41,502 bases of DNA from Ideonella sp. B508-1 (GCF_000333615.1 NZ_BADL01000323.1:1-41502); one strand, 5' to 3'; counted from the first letter of the stretch, positions 30,936 through 41,125 are shown. Numbers and translations are program-made. The notes: generated by a model not told the origin, from the letters alone.

Positions 30936-33823
30936 AGCCATTGCACCGCGAGGTCACGCTGGCCGCGGCCCTGGCCCTGGCCGGCGTCTGCCCGACGGGT
31001 TCGGCCCGGGCGGCCTTCACATTGGATGGGGCGTCCAGCCTCAGTCTCACGCCCCTGGGCGGGGATGACTCCGCTGCCTCGCGCCACCGGGCGCGCCAGC
31101 AGGTGGGCTCGAGCCTGGCGGCATCGCTGATGCCGCAGTCCCCGGATGCGCTGGTCCGGCGCGTGGGCAGTCCCTCCGAGCTTCCGCCGCGGCGCCCCCC
31201 GGCCCCCGTCCGTTCGCGCACGCGTTCATCGGCCCAGCTCGCGGACGAGGGCTTCAAGGCCTACAACCAGGGCCGCTACGAGATCGCCCTGGCGCGGGCG
31301 CAGGCCGTGCTGCGGCTGCATCCCGATCACACGCGCATGCTGTTGCTGCGCGTCTATGCACTGCAGAAGCTCGGCCGTGTGGACCAGGCACGGCAGGCCC
31401 TGGTCCAGGCCATCGCCCAGGGCCATGGCAGCCCCGAACTCCAGGCCGCGCTGACCAACCTGAGCCCGCCGGTGACGGCGGGCGGCACACCCGTCAGCGA
31501 GGCGTACCGCCGCGGCTTTCCCATCGCCACCGAGGGCTACACCCGCTACAACGACGGCCAGTATGCCGAGGCTGCCGCGCTGGCCGAGCGTGCCCTGCGC
31601 ATCGACCCCAGCCAGGGGAGTTGGGCGCTGCTGTGGATCAACGCGCTGGAGAACCAGCAGCGTTACGAGAACGTGCTGAGCGCCGGGGAAACCGCCATCG
31701 CCCTGGGGGCCCCCAACCGGGATGCCATCACGGCCCGCATGCGGCTGGCGCGGCAGGCCATTGCCGCCCAGCACGCGCAGGTCGCCTATGCCGACCTGAA
31801 CAAGGGGCGCCCGCGTGAGGCCCTGCCGGAGGCGCGCGAGGCCGTGCGCATCGCGCCCGAGGTGGGCAGCCACCATCTGCTGCTCATCAGCGTGCTGCAG
31901 GCCCTGCGCGACGATGTCGCGGCCGAGCAGGCGGCCACCGAGGCCTTGGCCGCGGACGAGGAGACCACCGCCGTGCGTCTGCTGCGGGCCTTTCTGCGCC
32001 AGTCGCTGGGCGATCCCGCGGCGGCGCAGAAGGACATCGACGCCGTTCTGGCCCTGGATTGGCCCACCCCCGAGCAGCAGCGCAACGCCCGCCTCATCGG
32101 CGCCGACCTGGCCCTGGCGGCCGGCGAGGCCGATCTGGCCAGGGCCCGACTGGCGCCGCTGCCCGAGGACGATGCCCAGGCCCGCACCCGGCGCCAGCGC
32201 GCCGATCGCCTGGGGGGAGGGGATGACGACACGGACCTCAGCCTGAGCACGCATGCGCCCATGCAGCTGTGCCGCGACACGCCTTACGGCACCGTCTGCG
32301 AGCTGGTGCCCTGGGACGATCCGGGCACCGACAGTCCCGCCAGCCGGGCCTATGCCGCCTATGGTCGCCGGCAGTACGCGCAGGCCATCGATCTGGCGCG
32401 CCGCGCCGTGGCCGAGCAGCCCGACAGCGAGACCAACCAGAATCTGCTGACCACCGCGCTGGCGGCCGGCGACCCGGCGCAGCAGCAGGAGGCCATGGAG
32501 CGTCTGAACGCCGCCCTGGCCGTGCGGCCCCATGATGTGGGCCTGCTGCGCCAGCGGGGCTATCTCCACACCGCCTTCAAGCAATACGAGCTGGCCCTGC
32601 GCGACTTCGTGGCCGCGCGCACCACGGGCGCCGCGCCCGAGAGCAACGTGCTGGACGAGGCCTATGCCACCGCCGCGGTGGGCAACCGGCCCGCCGCGGC
32701 CGCCATGCTGCACCAGGCCATCGACGACGCCGATGCCGGCCGGCTCACGCTGGACGCCCAGCAACGCTTCGACACCCGCAGCGCCATCGCCAACTTCTCG
32801 CGGGACTGGGGCTTGAATGCCTCGGTGGGTTACCAGGGCGCCCGTGCCGCGGCCAGCCGGCTGACCGGCCAGCCGGTGTCCGTGCCGGGCAACTCGACCT
32901 TCAGCACCCTGGAAGCCTACTGGCGCCCGCCGGAGTTCATCAACAGCAGCAACCGCACCTTCGAGGTCTACGGGCGCCTGTCCGGCACCCTGCACAGCGG
33001 CCCCACGCTGACCCCGGCCCAGGTGGTGGACAACCCCTGCGGCGGCTCGGTGACCGTGCCCGACGGCTCCACCAAGGGCGCGACCGGCTGGCCTTCGACG
33101 ACGGGCGCCATCGGGGCGCGCTTCACGCCCGATGTGAGCACCAACCTGACCTTCGGCATCGAGCGCGAGCTGCTGCTGGGCTCTGCCACCCGCTCGGGAA
33201 AGCTCAATCCTGAACCCAACGCGGTGCGCTGCTCGCTCTACAACCAGGCCGCCAGCGTCGACTACCGGGGCAACGCGGCCTCGGGGGGGTGGCAGGCCTA
33301 CATGCTCTATGGCTTCTATGACGGCACGGGGCTGCGGCTCGACGTGTCCGACTGGTACACCATGGAAGGCTATCTGCAGGCCGGCTACACCCTGCTGGAC
33401 CATGGTGTGCGTTACACCGAGCGCGACGCCACCGGCCAGCCCATGGCCTCCGGCAGTGGCCGTCTGCGGCGTGGGCAGGGCTTCGCCGCCGGCGAGGTCC
33501 GCATCGGCCGCAGCCTGCGCACCCCCTTCAGCGATCGCACCGTCATCTTCCCCCACATCACGGTGACGGCGGACTGGTACGCCACCGACGCGCGCGCCAG
33601 CGGCGTGCCTTTGTCCGAGGCCAGCAGCTTCGGATTGGCCGGCAACGGCAACAGCAGCTCGGTTGCCGCCGGCGTGGGGGTGAACCTGCGCCAGTGGCTC
33701 CACGAAGACCACTACAACGCCCAGCGCTCCCACCTGGATCTGTCTCTGCAGTATCGCGCCCGCGTGGGCGGCGACGCCGGGCGGGCCAAGGGCGTGTTCA
33801 TGACGCTGATCTACGCCTACTGA
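30932..33823 (+). CDS. nfrA: NfrA-like outer-membrane TPR/barrel polysaccharide exporter
   Basis: 963 residues. A signal peptide (cleavage near SARA-AF, residue 27) precedes a low-complexity stretch. Helical TPR-type repeats follow from about residue 103 (for example EGFKAYNQGRYEIALARAQ and EGYTRYNDGQYAEAAALAE) to about 610. The C-terminal NfrA domain starts near 622 (SRDWGLNASVGYQGARAA) and ends in LIYAY, an aromatic terminus typical of barrels. The layout matches bacteriophage N4 adsorption protein A and, functionally, exporters such as BcsC or PgaA. It should carry the polymer made by NfrB across the outer membrane. A hairpin sits just after the stop codon. Confidence 0.9.
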   Translation: MKPLHREVTLAAALALAGVCPTGSARAAFTLDGASSLSLTPLGGDDSAASRHRARQQVGSSLAASLMPQSPDALVRRVGSPSELPPRRPPAPVRSRTRSSAQLADEGFKAYNQGRYEIALARAQAVLRLHPDHTRMLLLRVYALQKLGRVDQARQALVQAIAQGHGSPELQAALTNLSPPVTAGGTPVSEAYRRGFPIATEGYTRYNDGQYAEAAALAERALRIDPSQGSWALLWINALENQQRYENVLSAGETAIALGAPNRDAITARMRLARQAIAAQHAQVAYADLNKGRPREALPEAREAVRIAPEVGSHHLLLISVLQALRDDVAAEQAATEALAADEETTAVRLLRAFLRQSLGDPAAAQKDIDAVLALDWPTPEQQRNARLIGADLALAAGEADLARARLAPLPEDDAQARTRRQRADRLGGGDDDTDLSLSTHAPMQLCRDTPYGTVCELVPWDDPGTDSPASRAYAAYGRRQYAQAIDLARRAVAEQPDSETNQNLLTTALAAGDPAQQQEAMERLNAALAVRPHDVGLLRQRGYLHTAFKQYELALRDFVAARTTGAAPESNVLDEAYATAAVGNRPAAAAMLHQAIDDADAGRLTLDAQQRFDTRSAIANFSRDWGLNASVGYQGARAAASRLTGQPVSVPGNSTFSTLEAYWRPPEFINSSNRTFEVYGRLSGTLHSGPTLTPAQVVDNPCGGSVTVPDGSTKGATGWPSTTGAIGARFTPDVSTNLTFGIERELLLGSATRSGKLNPEPNAVRCSLYNQAASVDYRGNAASGGWQAYMLYGFYDGTGLRLDVSDWYTMEGYLQAGYTLLDHGVRYTERDATGQPMASGSGRLRRGQGFAAGEVRIGRSLRTPFSDRTVIFPHITVTADWYATDARASGVPLSEASSFGLAGNGNSSSVAAGVGVNLRQWLHEDHYNAQRSHLDLSLQYRARVGGDAGRAKGVFMTLIYAY

Positions 33824-33845
33824 CCGGCGCCGGAATCGGCGCCGG
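33824..33845 (+). terminator. Stem-loop after nfrA
   Basis: CCGGCGCC-GGAATC-GGCGCCGG is a perfect 8-bp stem directly after the nfrA stop. The next bases are CCCCG with no T tract, so it may stabilise the 3' end or only assist termination between the converging nfrA and prfC genes. Confidence 0.45.
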
Positions 33846-33897
33846 CCCCGCTCGCCGGACTGTTCGGCCAAGGCGGCCGAGGCGGCCGGGTGGGGGC

Positions 33898-35526
<1,629 letters not shown>

Positions 35527-35570
35527 GGCGGGCTCGGCAGAGGGCGAAACCCGCCATTATCCGGCCCGTG

Positions 35571-36218
35571 TCAAGCCTTCGCCAGCGCGGCGACCCACAG
35601 CGGGTTGGGCGTGGGTTCGCCGATCTTGTGCAGCAGGTTGCGGTCGGTGTGGTGGAAGGGCTCGGCCTGGCCGCGGATCTGCAGCACCGTGTCCTCCTCG
35701 TAGCCCCAGCTGCCGTCGGCGTTCACCGTCACCTTGATGCGGAACTCGGTGGTCTTGAAGGCCACGTCCAGGAAGGGGGCCGAGCAGATGCCGAAGGTGT
35801 CCAGGCCCTGGGTGGCGACCAGCTCGAAGCTGGTGGCGTCCGGCGCGGCCGTGCCGCCGGCCAGGGCCGTCTGACCGCGCGGGATGGTCAGGGTGTGGAT
35901 GACCGCGCCGGTGGCCGGCTCCCACAGCCAGTAGCCCACCTGCTCGTGGTAGGTCTTGACCTGGTCGGGCTTGGTGATGTGCGTGTGGTAACGCAGGCCG
36001 TAGAGCAGCTGCGGGCCGTTGGTCTGCGGGTCGATCGGCTGCAGCTCGATGCGTTCCACATAGGCCTGCTTCTTCGGGCCCTCGGCCTTGGGCTTCACAT
36101 CCAGGCCGCGCTCGCCCTGCCAGATGCCGGCCATCGGGGCCAGGGGGCCCAGGTTGGCCAGCGTGTTCAGGTCGATGTCGCGGGGCTCGGTGTAGATGTC
36201 GCTCGGGAAGTCGCTCAT
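35571..36218 (-). CDS. Nitrobindin-like heme-binding beta-barrel protein
   Basis: A 215-residue protein of the FABP-like/THAP4 heme-binding barrel family (formerly DUF1794). It shows the family's GIWQGERG near residue 41, the repeated beta strands YVERIELQPI, LLYGLRYHTH and GYWLWEPATGAVIHTLTIPRG, and a late FHHTDRNLLHK with candidate heme-ligand histidines. True nitrobindins bind ferric heme and scavenge nitric oxide or peroxynitrite. Whether heme is bound here is not certain. The start MSDFPSDIYTEP at 36218 is preferred to the longer frame from 36248. A role in oxidative or nitrosative stress would suit its neighbour oxyR. Confidence 0.8.
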   Translation of the reverse strand: MSDFPSDIYTEPRDIDLNTLANLGPLAPMAGIWQGERGLDVKPKAEGPKKQAYVERIELQPIDPQTNGPQLLYGLRYHTHITKPDQVKTYHEQVGYWLWEPATGAVIHTLTIPRGQTALAGGTAAPDATSFELVATQGLDTFGICSAPFLDVAFKTTEFRIKVTVNADGSWGYEEDTVLQIRGQAEPFHHTDRNLLHKIGEPTPNPLWVAALAKA

Positions 36219-36273
36219 GGCAGGGCGGCGGGGTTGATCTGACCCCATTGTGGGCCCGCGGCGGACTTCCCGC

Positions 36274-36435
36274 TCAGCTGGCGGCCATGCCGTGGACCAT
36301 GGGCACCATCCAGAGGCAGCTGCCGGCCACGGTGACGCCCAGGCCCACCACCTGGCGCCAGCTCAGCGGGGCGGTGTGTCCGGACACCTGGATCGTCGGG
36401 ACGATGGGAGCGGGGCGGCGGGGGATGCGGGGCAT
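36274..36435 (-). CDS. 53-residue membrane peptide of unknown function
   Basis: A short reading frame from ATG 36435 to TGA 36274 with AGGAG eight bases before the start, a strong ribosome-binding site. It begins MPRIPRRPAPIVPTI, has a basic Pro-rich N-terminus and one hydrophobic segment (about 28-50: RQVVGLGVTVAGSCLWMVPM), so it is probably a single-span inner-membrane peptide with the N-terminus inside. No family is recognised. It lies between oxyR and the nitrobindin-like gene on the same strand, with an OxyR-like half-site 46 bp upstream. Confidence 0.6.
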   Translation of the reverse strand: MPRIPRRPAPIVPTIQVSGHTAPLSWRQVVGLGVTVAGSCLWMVPMVHGMAAS

Positions 36436-36480
36436 GGCGGTTTCTCCTGGATCGGTCCGACGTGGACCATGGACAGAAGG

Positions 36481-36495
36481 ATAGCCAATGACTAT
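36481..36495. promoter_or_regulatory. OxyR-like half-site
   Basis: ATAG-N7-CTAT matches one half of the OxyR consensus (ATAG-N7-CTAT, twice) exactly. The second half is not well conserved, although CTATT (36492-36496) and AATAG (36511-36515) form a further dyad. On the minus strand TATCCT (36478-36483) could be a -10 for the small membrane-protein gene, which would put the site at its -35. Confidence 0.4.
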
Positions 36496-36547
36496 TTGTT
36501 CATCTAATTCAATAGTTTTATGGCGGCAATAGCCCCGGTCGGCGCGC

Positions 36548-37471
36548 TCAGGCCGTCAGGCGCGCCACCCCGGGCAGCTCGCAGGCGTAGATGGCGTTGC
36601 GCAGCGCGGCAATGGCCTCGTAGCGGGTGAAGCTGCGCCGCCAGGCCAGCACCACCCGGCGCGAGGGCACCGGCGCGGCAAAGGGCACGAAGACCAGGTG
36701 CGGCTGGGGTTCGCGCGGCTGCGACAGCTGGGGCACCACGGTCACGCCCATGCCCGAGGCCACCATGTGCTTGATGGTCTCCAGCGAGGAGCCCTCGAAG
36801 CTCTTCTTGATGCCCTCGGTGTCGCTGGAGAAGCGGGCGAATTCGGGGCAGACCTCCAGCACGTGGTCGCGGAAGCAGTGGCCGGTGCCCAGCAGCAGCA
36901 TGGTCTCGCGCTTGAGCTCCTCGGAGCTGATGGCATCGCGCTGGGCCAGCGGGTGCTGGGCGGGCACGGCCACCAGGAAGGGCTCGTCGTACAGCGGGGC
37001 GATGGCCAGGCCGGTGTCGGGGAAGGGCTCGGCCATGATGGCGCAGTCCAGCTCGCCGGTGCGCAGCATGTCCAGCAGCTTGACGGTGAAGTTCTCCTGC
37101 AGGATCAGCGGCATCTGCGGCGTCATGTCGATGGCATGGCGCACCAGTTCCGGCAGCAGGTAGGGCCCGATGGTGTAGATGATGCCCAGGCGCAGCGGGC
37201 CGGCCAGCGGGTCCTTGCCGCGTTGAGCGATCTCGCGGATGCCCTGGGCCTGCTCGATCACGCTCTGGGCCTGGCGCACGATGGCCTCGCCCAGCGGGGT
37301 CAGGCTCACCTCGTTGCTGCCGCGCTCGAAGATCTTGACGTCGAGCTCCTCCTCCAGCTTCTTGATGGCCACCGACAGGGTGGGCTGGGAGACATGGCAG
37401 GCCTCGGCCGCGCGGCCGAAATGCCGCTCGCGGGCGACGGCGACGATGTAGCGCAGTTCGGTCAGGGTCAT
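36548..37471 (-). CDS. oxyR: Hydrogen peroxide sensor-regulator OxyR (LysR family)
   Basis: 307 residues. The N-terminal LysR helix-turn-helix (MTLTELRYIVAVARERHFGR, then VSQPTLSVAIKKLEEEL) precedes a substrate-binding-like regulatory domain. The peroxide-sensing cysteines fall at Cys199 and Cys208 in GHCFRDHVLEVC, the same numbers as in E. coli. Oxidation to the disulfide converts OxyR to an activator of catalase, peroxiredoxin and related genes. ATG 37471 is used because family members start MTLTEL; an ATG at 37486 would add five residues. It is the first gene leftwards after the two M4 proteases. Confidence 0.96.
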   Translation of the reverse strand: MTLTELRYIVAVARERHFGRAAEACHVSQPTLSVAIKKLEEELDVKIFERGSNEVSLTPLGEAIVRQAQSVIEQAQGIREIAQRGKDPLAGPLRLGIIYTIGPYLLPELVRHAIDMTPQMPLILQENFTVKLLDMLRTGELDCAIMAEPFPDTGLAIAPLYDEPFLVAVPAQHPLAQRDAISSEELKRETMLLLGTGHCFRDHVLEVCPEFARFSSDTEGIKKSFEGSSLETIKHMVASGMGVTVVPQLSQPREPQPHLVFVPFAAPVPSRRVVLAWRRSFTRYEAIAALRNAIYACELPGVARLTA

Positions 37472-37512
37472 GGCCGCATTGTGCAATCCCGGCCGGGCGC
37501 CACGCGGCCACC

Positions 37513-37542
37513 AAAGAAAACGCCGCGGGCAGGCCGCGGCGT
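37513..37542 (-). terminator. Rho-independent terminator of the downstream M4 protease gene
   Basis: On the minus strand ACGCCGCGG-CCTGC-CCGCGGCGT forms a perfect 9-bp stem followed by TTTTCTTT, 48 bp after the protease stop codon at 37590. It insulates oxyR from protease transcription. Confidence 0.9.
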
Positions 37543-37589
37543 GGGCAGGGCGCGGGCGGCCTGAACCGCCCGCGTCGGTCGGTCGGAAC

Positions 37590-39155
37590 TCAGTTCACGT
37601 TGATGGCCGACCAGGCGGCCTTGACCGAGGCCAGTTCGGCGGAGGCCGAGCCGTACAGGTCGGTGGCCGCGCTGATGGTGGCGGTGCGGGCGGCCGCGTA
37701 GTTGGTGCTGGAGGTCATGTAGACGGTCAGCGCGCGGTACCAGATCTTGGCGGCCTTGTCGCGGCCGACACCCGTGACGCTGCCGGTGCCGGTCGCGGTC
37801 TTGGTGTTGCCCGCCACACAGGTCTTGGACGGCGAGCCGTTGGTCGTGCCCTCGGCCAGCATGTAGAAGAAGTGGTTGGCCGGGCCGGACGAGTAGTGCA
37901 CATCCAGACCGCCCAGGCTGGAATACCAGCAGTCGGCCGAGGAGCCATCGGTGCTGGGCTGCACCATGTTGCGGATGTAGTTGCCCGGCTTGACGAAGAT
38001 CTCTTCGCCGATCAGGTAGTCGGGGGTGTCATTGGCGTTGTTGGCGAAGAACTCCACCATCGTGCCCATGATGTCCGAGGTGGCTTCGTTCAGGCCGCCG
38101 GATTCACCGGAGTAGGTCAGCGCCGCGGTGCGCGAGGTGACGCCGTGGGTCATCTCGTGGCCGGCCACGTCCAGAGCCACCAGCGGGTAGTAGTTCTTGC
38201 CGTTGTCGCCATCGCCATAGGTCATGCAGAAGCAGCTGTCGCTCCAGAAGGCGTTGACGTAGTTGCGGCCGTAGTGGACGCGGGAGTAGGCGCCCTTGCC
38301 GTCGTCGGCGATGCCATTGCGGCCGAAGGTGGTCTTGTAGTAGTCCCAGGTCTCGTTCTGGCCGTAGGCGGCATCGGCGGCCACCGTGTTGGTGTCGCTG
38401 AGGGTGCCGTTGCCGAAGGTGGCGGTGCTGCTCTTGACCGCCGTCTCGCGCGAGGTGGTGTTCTTCATGGACACCACCTTGTGGCCGCCACGGGTGGCAT
38501 CCACCAGGGTGTAGACGCCGCGGCTGTTCTTGTCGGCGTGCAGGCTCTCGTCACCGCTGAACAGCGTCTTGCCGGTGACCAGGGCGTCGGTGTTCTCGAT
38601 CTCGTCCCAGCGGTCCAGCACGCTCTTGCCGGCGGCGCTGACGATGAAGTGCATGCGGCTGGGGGTCTGGTCGGCGCGGGTGCCGGTCACCAGCACTTCC
38701 CAGGCCAGTTGCGGCTGGCCGTGGCGGGCGAAGACCACCAGTTCCTTGCTCTCGATCTTGGCGCCGGCGTGCTCGAAGCGGCCCTTGGCGAAGCTGGCGG
38801 CGCTGTCGCCGCTCAGAGAGGGCTGGGTCGACAGCGACAGCGCGCCGTCGAAGGAGCGGCTCAGGCCACGCAGGGCGCCATGGGCGTCGCCATGCACCAC
38901 CAGGTCGCCGCCCAGCACGCGCAGGCCCCGGAAGGTGCGGTCGAAGCGGACATGCTCGGTGCCGTCGGCGTCGACGACGAGGTCACGCGCGACGAAGCCA
39001 TCCTGACCGGCCACGAGACCGGCCTGTGACTTCAGGTGAGCCAGGGCGCGGGCCACGGCGGGGCTGTCGGCCGCGGGGCGGGCGGCTTGGGCAGCCGGAA
39101 CCAGGGCGATGGTCAGGGCGGCCAGAGCGGCCAGATGCAGAACAGTGGGTTTCAT
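37590..39155 (-). CDS. Secreted M4 (thermolysin-family) metallopeptidase, copy 1
   Basis: A 521-residue preproprotein. Signal peptide MKPTVLHLAALAALTIALV...AAQA; propeptide with FTP/PepSY-like features (about 25-200, including DGFVARDLVVDADGTEHVRF); then the mature zinc protease. The zinc and catalytic residues are visible: HEMTH (two zinc His and the general-base Glu), the third ligand Glu in GGLNEATSD, and the transition-state His in GLDVHYSSG. Cys pairs in DSCFCMTYGDG and ADCWYSS...KTCVAG should form disulfides, as in pseudolysin-like enzymes. The frame is open to 39311, but the signal sequence fixes the start at 39155. It is a close paralogue of the next gene. Confidence 0.93.
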   Translation of the reverse strand: MKPTVLHLAALAALTIALVPAAQAARPAADSPAVARALAHLKSQAGLVAGQDGFVARDLVVDADGTEHVRFDRTFRGLRVLGGDLVVHGDAHGALRGLSRSFDGALSLSTQPSLSGDSAASFAKGRFEHAGAKIESKELVVFARHGQPQLAWEVLVTGTRADQTPSRMHFIVSAAGKSVLDRWDEIENTDALVTGKTLFSGDESLHADKNSRGVYTLVDATRGGHKVVSMKNTTSRETAVKSSTATFGNGTLSDTNTVAADAAYGQNETWDYYKTTFGRNGIADDGKGAYSRVHYGRNYVNAFWSDSCFCMTYGDGDNGKNYYPLVALDVAGHEMTHGVTSRTAALTYSGESGGLNEATSDIMGTMVEFFANNANDTPDYLIGEEIFVKPGNYIRNMVQPSTDGSSADCWYSSLGGLDVHYSSGPANHFFYMLAEGTTNGSPSKTCVAGNTKTATGTGSVTGVGRDKAAKIWYRALTVYMTSSTNYAAARTATISAATDLYGSASAELASVKAAWSAINVN

Positions 39156-39320
39156 GGTGTGGAGGTGATGACGAAAAGGAACCGCTGCGGCCATCGAGGC
39201 CGCACGGTGGCCTGTCGCCTCCTTTTGGAAGGCGTGCGGATGAGTGTCTGTCCGGCCCCCAAGGCGGGCCATCCCTACCACAGGGGGTGCGAAAAACCCT
39301 TGCAGAAACATGACGGAAGG
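39156..39320 (-). promoter_or_regulatory. Leader and promoter region of M4 protease copy 1
   Basis: 165 bp between the terminator of copy 2 and the start of copy 1. On the minus strand it holds GC-rich short dyads (for example GCGGCC and GGCCGC around 39187-39204). I find no clear -35/-10 pair and no good ribosome-binding site directly before the ATG. I looked for a c-di-GMP riboswitch consensus and did not find it. Confidence 0.35.
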
Positions 39321-39365
39321 TAAAGAGAACAGCCCGCGTCCGCAGGGCTGCGAAACGCGGGCTGT
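39321..39365 (-). terminator. Terminator of M4 protease copy 2
   Basis: On the minus strand an 11-bp perfect stem ACAGCCCGCGT / ACGCGGGCTGT with a 15-base loop is followed by the T-rich TCTCTTTA, about 55 bp after the stop at 39420. A further GC dyad (GCCCGGGCC / GGCCCGGGG, about 39372-39394) lies between. Confidence 0.8.
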
Positions 39366-39419
39366 CCGGACGCCCGGGCCGGTCAGGCCCGGGGATCTGA
39401 CGCCGTGCGGCGGGCGACC

Positions 39420-40982
39420 TCAGTTGACGAGGACGGCCGACCAGGCGGCCTTGACGGCGGCCACGGTGCTCGAAGAGGCGCCGTACAGATCGGTGGCGGC
39501 CGAGATGGTCGCGGTGCGCGCACCGGCGTAGTTGGTGCTGGAGGTCATGTAGACGGTCAGCGCGCGGTACCAGATCTTGGCGGCCTTGTCGCGGCCGATG
39601 CCGGTCAGGGTGCCGGTGCCGGAAGCCTTCTTGGTGTTGCCGGAGACACAGGTCTTGGAGGGCGAGCCCGCGGTGGTGCCTTCGGCCAGCAGGTAGTAGA
39701 AGTGGTTCGCCACACCGGAGGAGTAGTGCACGTCCAGACGCTTCACGCCGGTGTACCAGCAGTCGGCCGAGTAGCCGTCCTTGCTGGGCTGGTACATGTA
39801 GCGCAGGGCCTGGCCCGCGGTGCTGTAGAGCTCTTCGCCGATCATGTAGTCGGGCGTGTCATTGGGGTTGTTGGCGAAGAACTCGACCATCGTGCCCATG
39901 ATGTCCGAGGTGCCCTCGTTCAGGCCGCCGGATTCGCCGGAGTACGTCAGGTTGGCGGTGCGCGAGGTCACGCCGTGGGTCATCTCGTGGCCGGCCACAT
40001 CCAGCGACACCAGCGGGTTCAGGGTGCTGCCGTCACCGTAGGTCATGCAGAAGCAGCTGTCGTCCCAGTACGCGTTGTCGTAGTTGCTGCTGTAGTGCAC
40101 GCGGGAGTACGCGCCCTTGCCGTCGTTGGCGATGCCATTGCGACCGAAGGTGGTCTTGTAATAGTCCCAGGTCATGTTCTGACCGTAGGCCGCGTCGGCC
40201 GCCACCGTCTCGGTGCTGGACTCGGCGTTGTTGCCCCAGATGTTGTCGGTGGCGGTGAAGGTGGTGCCGCCCGAGGTCTTGTTGGCCATGTTGACCACAT
40301 AGTGGCCGCCGCGCGTGGCGTCCTTGAGCGTGTAGGTCGAGCCGCTCAGGTCGTCGTGCAGGCTCACGTTGCCCGAGTACAGCGTCTTGCCGGTGCCCAC
40401 GTCGTCGGCGGTGTGGATGTCGTCCCAGCGGTCCAGCAGCGTCTTGCTGGTGGCGCTCAGCAGCAGGTGGGCGCGGCTGGGGGTGCCGTCCTCGCGCACG
40501 CCGTTGACCTGCACGTCCCAGGCCAGCTGCGGCTTGACTTCGCGGGCATAGACCACCAGCTCGGCCGACTTCACCGCCCCGTCCTTGGCGCCGAACTGGG
40601 CCAGGGCTTCGCTCTGGGCGGCCTGGGCGAACACCACGGGTTTGAGGTCGATCTGGATCAGCTCGCGCAGGGTCTGGCTGATGCTGCGGAAGCTGCCGTC
40701 ACCGCGGCTGTGGACCACCAGGTCACCGCCGATCACGCGCAGGCCGGCGAAGGTGCGCTCGAAGCGGACGTGTTCGGCGCCATCGGCGTCGACCACCAGG
40801 TCGCGCGCCACGAAGCCGTCACGGCCGGTGCCATGGGCCTTCTGGAAGGCCACGCCGCCCAGGTGGGCCAGGGCGCGTTGAACGGCAGGGTGGTCGGCCG
40901 CCGGAGCGGCGGCAAAGCTGGTCGAGCCCAGCGACAGGGCCAGGGCCGCGGCCGCCACGGCGCGCAGTGCGAACTTGTTCAT
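39420..40982 (-). CDS. Secreted M4 (thermolysin-family) metallopeptidase, copy 2
   Basis: A 520-residue preproprotein with the same plan as copy 1: signal peptide ending TSFAAAP, a propeptide including the nearly identical DGFVARDLVVDADGAEHVRF, and a mature domain with HEMTH, GGLNEGTSD and RLDVHYSSG. The mature halves of the two copies are very similar (shared runs such as VAGHEMTHGVTSRTA and GRDKAAKIWYRALTVYMTSS). The propeptides and the region after RGGH differ more. Each copy has its own terminator, so they are probably separate transcripts. GAGGA lies about 10 bases before ATG 40982. It is likely an extracellular protease for nutrition or processing. Confidence 0.93.
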   Translation of the reverse strand: MNKFALRAVAAAALALSLGSTSFAAAPAADHPAVQRALAHLGGVAFQKAHGTGRDGFVARDLVVDADGAEHVRFERTFAGLRVIGGDLVVHSRGDGSFRSISQTLRELIQIDLKPVVFAQAAQSEALAQFGAKDGAVKSAELVVYAREVKPQLAWDVQVNGVREDGTPSRAHLLLSATSKTLLDRWDDIHTADDVGTGKTLYSGNVSLHDDLSGSTYTLKDATRGGHYVVNMANKTSGGTTFTATDNIWGNNAESSTETVAADAAYGQNMTWDYYKTTFGRNGIANDGKGAYSRVHYSSNYDNAYWDDSCFCMTYGDGSTLNPLVSLDVAGHEMTHGVTSRTANLTYSGESGGLNEGTSDIMGTMVEFFANNPNDTPDYMIGEELYSTAGQALRYMYQPSKDGYSADCWYTGVKRLDVHYSSGVANHFYYLLAEGTTAGSPSKTCVSGNTKKASGTGTLTGIGRDKAAKIWYRALTVYMTSSTNYAGARTATISAATDLYGASSSTVAAVKAAWSAVLVN

Positions 40983-41107
40983 GGAAAGGGTGTCCTCGTG
41001 GGTGGGTTGTGTTGTGTGCTTCGGCTCCCTCCCGGGTTGCGAGAGCAGGGCCGAGGCGCAGTGTCCGGGGCCGGGTTGCTGTCAGGCATCCCCTAGACGA
41101 GGGGGTG

Positions 41108-41125
41108 CCTGTCAAGGATGACAGG
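41108..41125. promoter_or_regulatory. Inverted repeat upstream of M4 protease copy 2
   Basis: CCTGTCA-AGGA-TGACAGG is a perfect 7-bp dyad 126 bp upstream of the protease start and 75 bp beyond the recG stop. On the minus strand it contains TTGACA, a perfect -35 hexamer, although no good -10 follows. A neighbouring imperfect dyad (around 41085-41109) and a GC hairpin (41150-41172) complete the gap; the latter may act as the recG terminator. Confidence 0.4.

Noticed and set aside
27021-33823. A cellulose synthesis (bcs) operon
   Set aside because: Only a BcsB-like gene is present. The synthase has NfrB architecture with MshEN and not PilZ, the exporter is NfrA-like, and there is no BcsZ.
39156-39320. 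A c-di-GMP riboswitch in the leader of the M4 protease
   Set aside because: The conserved internal loops and tetraloop-receptor bases of GEMM riboswitches could not be found on the minus strand.
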